This document shows positions 6,666 to 9,819 of a stretch of DNA of 9,819 bases, piece by piece (the first letter of the stretch is position 1; each line of letters starts with the position of its first letter). Position numbers and translations under genes: made by a program. The notes beneath the pieces are model-generated. The model searched no databases and was not told the origin of the DNA. It saw nothing but the letters and a program-made list of their open reading frames with translations. Origin of the DNA: Pseudomonadota bacterium (GTDB taxonomy: Bacteria; Pseudomonadota; Gammaproteobacteria; SZUA-229); NCBI GenBank assembly GCA_030673345.1, contig DAOVJH010000028.1, positions 1 to 9,819 of the forward strand, written 5' to 3'.

Positions 6666-7266
6666 TTGCGAGAAAACGGCTATCAGCCGGCGTGAGTTTA
6701 TGACCCGCATGGCCCTGTTGGGTTCTCTGGCTTCAACGTATCCGGCCGCTGCACTTGCGGAAAGCCGTCAGTCAAAAGCAAAGCAGGTGATAGCTGACTG
6801 GCAGAAAGAACCAGAATGGCAGACGCTTGCACAGGTGCAGGAAGTCCTGTTCCCATCGGCGGATGATGTGCCCGGCGCCTCCGATATCGGTGCGACTGTC
6901 TATCTTCACGCTGCCATCGAAAACCCGAAGGCTGATGCTGAAGACAAAGGATTCATCTTCCGCGGTATCGGCTGGCTGGATGGCCTGACACAGGAAAACC
7001 ACAAAAAAACATTTCTGCAATTAACCGTATCACAACAACAGGAAACCATAGAAGCGATCGTTAAAAGTATGGCTGGCCACAACTGGGTTTCGACACTGCT
7101 CACCTATACCCTTGAAGCACTGTTGATGGATCCGGTTTACGGTGGTAATAAAAACGGTAGCGGCTGGAAATGGCTGCAGCATCAGCCGGGATATCCAGGA
7201 CCGCCTGCAGATAAAACCTGGGAACAGCTTCTGCAGAAACGCTACAGGAGTACGAGTAAGGCATGA
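6655..7266 (+). CDS. Tat-exported small subunit, gluconate 2-dehydrogenase subunit 3 family
   Basis: The 203-residue product opens with a twin-arginine signal, SRREFM at residues 11-16. A hydrophobic segment and a cleavage-like ALA-E at 33-36 follow. The mature part shows QEVLFPSADDVPGA (62-75) and the family hallmark DPVYGGNKNGSGW (159-171). In gluconate, sorbitol and glucose dehydrogenases this small subunit binds the GMC flavoprotein and carries it through the Tat pore; it is not itself catalytic. Two adjacent ATGs (6655, 6658) could start it, both inside the end of the thioredoxin gene. Its stop overlaps the flavoprotein start by 4 nt (ATGA), strong evidence for a stoichiometric pair. No heme motif is present. 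Confidence 0.9.
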   Translation: MMSDCEKTAISRREFMTRMALLGSLASTYPAAALAESRQSKAKQVIADWQKEPEWQTLAQVQEVLFPSADDVPGASDIGATVYLHAAIENPKADAEDKGFIFRGIGWLDGLTQENHKKTFLQLTVSQQQETIEAIVKSMAGHNWVSTLLTYTLEALLMDPVYGGNKNGSGWKWLQHQPGYPGPPADKTWEQLLQKRYRSTSKA

Positions 7267-8942
7267 TAGATAATTATGATGTCTGTATTGTCGGCAGCGG
7301 TGCCGGTGGCGGTCCTGTCGCACTGACACTGGCGAAGGCCGGATACTCAGTGGTGGTTCTGGAAAAAGGCCCCTGGTTTACCGAAAAAGATTTTTACAAA
7401 GATGAACTTGCCTGCTGTCGCCGTAGTGTTTATACGCCGAAGCTTTCTGAAGAGCAGCATGTGATCGAAGATACTGATGATGACGGAAACTGGGTAGGTG
7501 AGTCGACCGCAGATTCCGGATGGGATTTCTGGAACGGTAACTGTGTCGGAGGTTCGTCTAATCTGATGAGTGGTTTTTTCTATCGGCTCAAACCGGAAGA
7601 CTTCCGCTTGCGTTCCGAGTTCGGTGCAATAAAAGGCGCCAATGTCGTTGACTGGCCCATCAGTTATGAAGATCTGGAACCGTATTACACCATGGTCGAA
7701 AAAGAAGTCGGTATCTCCGGTAAGTTCACTGAACACCCCTTTGCGGAACCGCGTTCGAGTAAAGATTTTCCATATCCACCAACAACTGAACACCCGATAT
7801 CTCGGCAGATCGATGATGCCTGTCGCAGCATGGGGTTGCATTCACTGCCAACGCCAAGAGCAATCTTATCGCGTAACAAAGGTCAGCGCAGAAGTTGTGA
7901 ATACTCCGGCTTCTGTGGCAGTTATGGTTGTTCTTCTGGTGCTAAAGGCAGTTCGAGGGCGGCCTTGTTAAACCAGGCGGTCGCGACAGGACACTGCGAG
8001 ATAAAACCGCTGTCCAAGGTTTATCGATTGAGTAGCGATGTCAAAGGCAAAGTGGTTTCAGCTGATTACTATGATGCCAACGGTGACAGCCAGAGCATTA
8101 GGGCAAAGTTATTTGTGGTCGCCTGCCAGGCGATAGAAACCAGCCGCCTGTTACTGTCATCAACCGGGCCAAAATTTCCGCAGGGGCTTGCCAATAATAA
8201 CGGACAGGTGGGTAAAAATTTACTGTTCTCAGCCGGTGGTTCCGGCAATGGCGATTTTGAGTATGCAGGTATGGACAGGCAGGCAGCTGATGAGATGAGA
8301 ACAAGAGGGCCGTTTGTGAACCGTGGTTTGCAGGACTGGTACTTTATAGATGACAAAAAGATGGGCGGACGTTTAAAAGGCGGCACCGTGGATTTTCTAT
8401 TGCGCCATCCAAACACCATGGGTAAGGCCTTGAGTGCCAAGTGGGATGGTGACGACCTGGTATGGGGCAGTGCATTACAGAAAAATCTCAAGTCGATCTT
8501 TACCGACAGCCAGACACTGCGTTATGAGATCTTTTGTGACTGGCTGCCGACAGATAACTGTTTTGTCAGCCTCGATAAAAAACTGAAAGATAAGTGGGGT
8601 TCGCCGGTAGCGAAAGTGCGCATCGGTTATCATGAGCATGACCTGAAAGTAGGTGAATATATCAACGAGCATTCCAGTAAGGTTTTCAAAAAGATGGGTG
8701 CGACAAATATTCGTTCGAACGTCAGCGGTGCGCCGCCGCAAAACCTGGTCGCTGGCGGTTGCCGTTTTGGTAATGACCCAAAGACTTCAGTGCTCAATGC
8801 AGACTGCCGCGCACATGATGTTGAAAATCTTTATGTCACCGATGGCAGCTTCATGCCTACCGGCGGCAGCGTGCCATACACCTGGACGATATATGCTAAT
8901 GCGTTCCGGGTCGCTGAGCGGATAAAAGCCGCCTTGTCGTAA
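7263..8942 (+). CDS. GMC-family FAD oxidoreductase, large subunit of a Tat-exported dehydrogenase
   Basis: The 559-residue protein has an N-terminal FAD-binding fold (GSGAGGG at 11-17, then VVLEKG at 31-36) and the GMC signature NCVGGSSNLMSG (93-104). The C-terminal GMC block runs from CRFGNDPKTSV to TWTIYANAFR (500-549). It has no signal peptide of its own, as expected for a passenger of the preceding Tat subunit. The cluster segment CEYSGFCGSYGC (212-223) corresponds to the Cys-rich motif of gluconate-type dehydrogenases, but Ser215 replaces the second Cys. In the catalytic block, QNLVAGGCRFG has Leu495 where HxxGTCRMG has the catalytic His. VPYTWTI has Pro538 where NPTLTI has the second catalytic residue. 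Other GMC features are intact, so this looks like a divergent subfamily rather than decay. AGGAG lies 12 nt upstream. The substrate is unknown. Confidence 0.92.
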   Translation: MIDNYDVCIVGSGAGGGPVALTLAKAGYSVVVLEKGPWFTEKDFYKDELACCRRSVYTPKLSEEQHVIEDTDDDGNWVGESTADSGWDFWNGNCVGGSSNLMSGFFYRLKPEDFRLRSEFGAIKGANVVDWPISYEDLEPYYTMVEKEVGISGKFTEHPFAEPRSSKDFPYPPTTEHPISRQIDDACRSMGLHSLPTPRAILSRNKGQRRSCEYSGFCGSYGCSSGAKGSSRAALLNQAVATGHCEIKPLSKVYRLSSDVKGKVVSADYYDANGDSQSIRAKLFVVACQAIETSRLLLSSTGPKFPQGLANNNGQVGKNLLFSAGGSGNGDFEYAGMDRQAADEMRTRGPFVNRGLQDWYFIDDKKMGGRLKGGTVDFLLRHPNTMGKALSAKWDGDDLVWGSALQKNLKSIFTDSQTLRYEIFCDWLPTDNCFVSLDKKLKDKWGSPVAKVRIGYHEHDLKVGEYINEHSSKVFKKMGATNIRSNVSGAPPQNLVAGGCRFGNDPKTSVLNADCRAHDVENLYVTDGSFMPTGGSVPYTWTIYANAFRVAERIKAALS

Positions 8943-9096
8943 TGGCCTCAGACAAAGTTTTATTTTTCTCTCTCCAGTATCTTCCGTAATCGCATAAACT
9001 GATCCTTATTTAAAGAAATAATACATAAGTCTTGATTTTTGACCGGTTCCTGTAGTACAACTGATTGTTCAAAATAAACAAGTGGGAAGAACAATA
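8943..9096. other. Intergenic gap before the Csp1-like gene
   Basis: This AT-rich stretch separates the flavoprotein stop from the Csp1-like start. No convincing terminator hairpin is seen after the flavoprotein. TTGACC at about 9038-9043 could be a -35 element, but no good -10 lies at 16-19 nt. No clear copper-regulator dyad (CueR or CsoR type) is recognised. The gap suggests the Csp1-like gene has its own promoter, which I cannot place. Confidence 0.4.
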
Positions 9097-9585
9097 ATGT
9101 CAAAAAAAGAAACTCTATCAGTAAAGTCGCAGCAGGAAAAAGACGGCATCAGTCGTCGAGACGTACTGCTCGGTTTGGGCGCAGCTGCAACCATGGCATA
9201 TGCAGGTTCAGCATCATCAACAGCATCAAAAGAGCATGACCACAGTAAACATTCAACACAGTTGAGCGACTTGATGGATGCGGTAAACGGTTGTACAGAT
9301 AAAGGCCGCCGTTGTATCTCTCACTGTTTAGTCAGTTTTACAGAAGGTGATACAGATCTGGCTGAGTGCGCGAGCAAAGCGCACGAGATGATGGCGATCT
9401 GTGGCGGTTTCGCTTACCTGGTGGCATCGAATTCAAGTTACACCAAAGAGTATGCAAAGGTGTGTGAAAAAGTCTGCGTGGATTGTGCCAAAGAATGTAA
9501 TAAACATGATCAGCATAAAGAGTGTAAGGCATGTGCCAACGCCTGTGATGATGTTGTCGATATGATAAAACTACACATTACTTAG
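9097..9585 (+). CDS. Tat-exported Cys-rich four-helix protein, Csp1-like copper storage
   Basis: The 162-residue product has a Tat signal, ISRRDVLLGLG (18-28), then a short His-rich linker (KEHDHSKHS, 45-53). The mature part is helical and holds 12 cysteines, at 66, 73, 77, 91, 102, 123, 127, 130, 134, 143, 146 and 150. Many are in CxxxC or CxxC pairs, such as CISHC, CEKVC, CAKEC and CKACANAC. This matches the copper storage protein Csp1 of methanotrophs, in which Cys lining a four-helix bundle hold many Cu(I) ions (Csp1 has 13 Cys). The same fold was earlier annotated as DUF326 or ferredoxin-like. The ATG at 9097 follows a GGGAAG site at about 7 nt; an in-frame GTG at 9082 is less likely. 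A terminator follows 25 nt after the stop. The cargo is presumably copper, by family resemblance. Confidence 0.85.
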   Translation: MSKKETLSVKSQQEKDGISRRDVLLGLGAAATMAYAGSASSTASKEHDHSKHSTQLSDLMDAVNGCTDKGRRCISHCLVSFTEGDTDLAECASKAHEMMAICGGFAYLVASNSSYTKEYAKVCEKVCVDCAKECNKHDQHKECKACANACDDVVDMIKLHIT

Positions 9586-9610
9586 GTCATCGCCTTTTTT
9601 AGTTTTAAAA

Positions 9611-9634
9611 ATAACGCCCCTTTTGGGGCGTTAT
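9611..9634. terminator. Bidirectional intrinsic terminator
   Basis: A perfect 10-bp stem, ataacgcccc (9611-9620) and ggggcgttat (9625-9634), closes a TTTT loop. On the minus strand it is followed by TTTT; on the plus strand by a weak gcattt. It lies between two converging genes and probably ends both transcripts. Confidence 0.9.
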
Positions 9635-9653
9635 GCATTTCTGGGCTGCCTGG

Positions 9654-9819
9654 TCAGAGCAGCCTGAACTCAGCGAGTAGCGGCGTGTGGTCTGAAAGGC
9701 TGCTCCACGGTTTGCTGTGCAGGCGTTTACAACTGACGACATCGATTCCGCGATAATAAACGCGGTCCATAGAAAGTACCGGCAGCATGGCGGGGAACGT
9801 ACGCGCGTATGAACCGTGC
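9654..9819 (-). CDS. Endonuclease/exonuclease/phosphatase-family protein, C-terminal fragment
   Basis: Reading the minus strand from the window edge (frame beginning at 9818) gives 54 residues ending at a TGA at 9654-9656. The peptide contains TFPAMLPVLSMDRVYYRG, then KPWSSLSDHTPLLAEFRL. The LDRVYxRG and SDHxPLxAEF motifs are those at the C-terminal end of the EEP fold (Mg-dependent nucleases and phosphatases, DNase I-like). The SDH histidine is the catalytic one of that fold. The N-terminal part lies beyond the window, so length and exact function are unknown. It converges on the Csp1-like gene across a terminator. Confidence 0.8.
   Translation of the reverse strand, partial: HGSYARTFPAMLPVLSMDRVYYRGIDVVSCKRLHSKPWSSLSDHTPLLAEFRLL

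Noticed and set aside
7347..7841. Long open frame on the minus strand within the GMC gene
   Set aside because: It has no family motif or RBS and lies opposite clearly conserved flavoprotein sequence; the same holds for minus-strand frames at 6249-6710 and 8069-8491.
9034..9081. Copper-responsive operator upstream of the Csp1-like gene
   Set aside because: TTGACC and an ACCGGT palindrome are present, but the dyad and 19-nt spacing expected for CueR-type control are not.

Overview
The window looks like a chromosomal segment of a Gammaproteobacterium. The reasons are moderate GC content, TrpB and histone-deacetylase-like sequences of proteobacterial style, Tat-exported redox proteins, c-type cytochromes, and short palindromic intergenic repeats of a kind common in that class. 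No rRNA, tRNA, phage, insertion sequence or CRISPR array is visible. The species cannot be named from the sequence alone.

Layout, left to right. (1) 67-462: a small four-helix membrane protein of unknown function. (2) 526-602: a REP-like inverted repeat. (3) 658-1098: a secreted monoheme cytochrome c. (4) 1289-2488: an orphan, full-length tryptophan synthase beta chain (TrpB) with no trpA in the window. (5) 2515-2564: a second short repeat or terminator-like palindrome. (6) 2639-3319: a membrane diheme cytochrome b561. (7) 3431-4051 on the minus strand: a GNAT acetyltransferase, divergent from (8) 4170-5108, a complete histone-deacetylase/AcuC-type zinc deacetylase. (9) 5140-8942: a tightly packed run encoding a CCP/MauG-type diheme peroxidase, a periplasmic thioredoxin-like protein, a Tat-signal small subunit (gluconate 2-dehydrogenase subunit 3 family) and a GMC flavoprotein. 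(10) 9097-9585: a Tat-exported, Cys-rich four-helix protein resembling the copper-storage protein Csp1. (11) 9611-9634: a strong terminator between converging genes. (12) 9654-9819 on the minus strand: the C-terminus of an endonuclease/exonuclease/phosphatase-family protein.

How the genes may work together. The 5140-8942 run reads as one transcription unit with overlaps of 8-11 and 4 nt at its last two junctions. It resembles the three-component gluconate/sugar dehydrogenases (Tat small subunit, flavoprotein that travels with it, c-type cytochrome), but the cytochrome here is a CCP-type diheme protein and a thioredoxin is added. The flavoprotein appears to lack the usual GMC catalytic His and Asn and one Cys of its Cys cluster. 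The diheme protein lacks the usual distal His of the peroxidatic heme. These departures make this the most likely place for undescribed chemistry. The cytochrome c and cytochrome b561 flanking TrpB could serve as electron carriers for the same exported enzymes, but nothing in the sequence proves it. The GNAT/deacetylase pair suggests reversible acetylation of an unknown target.
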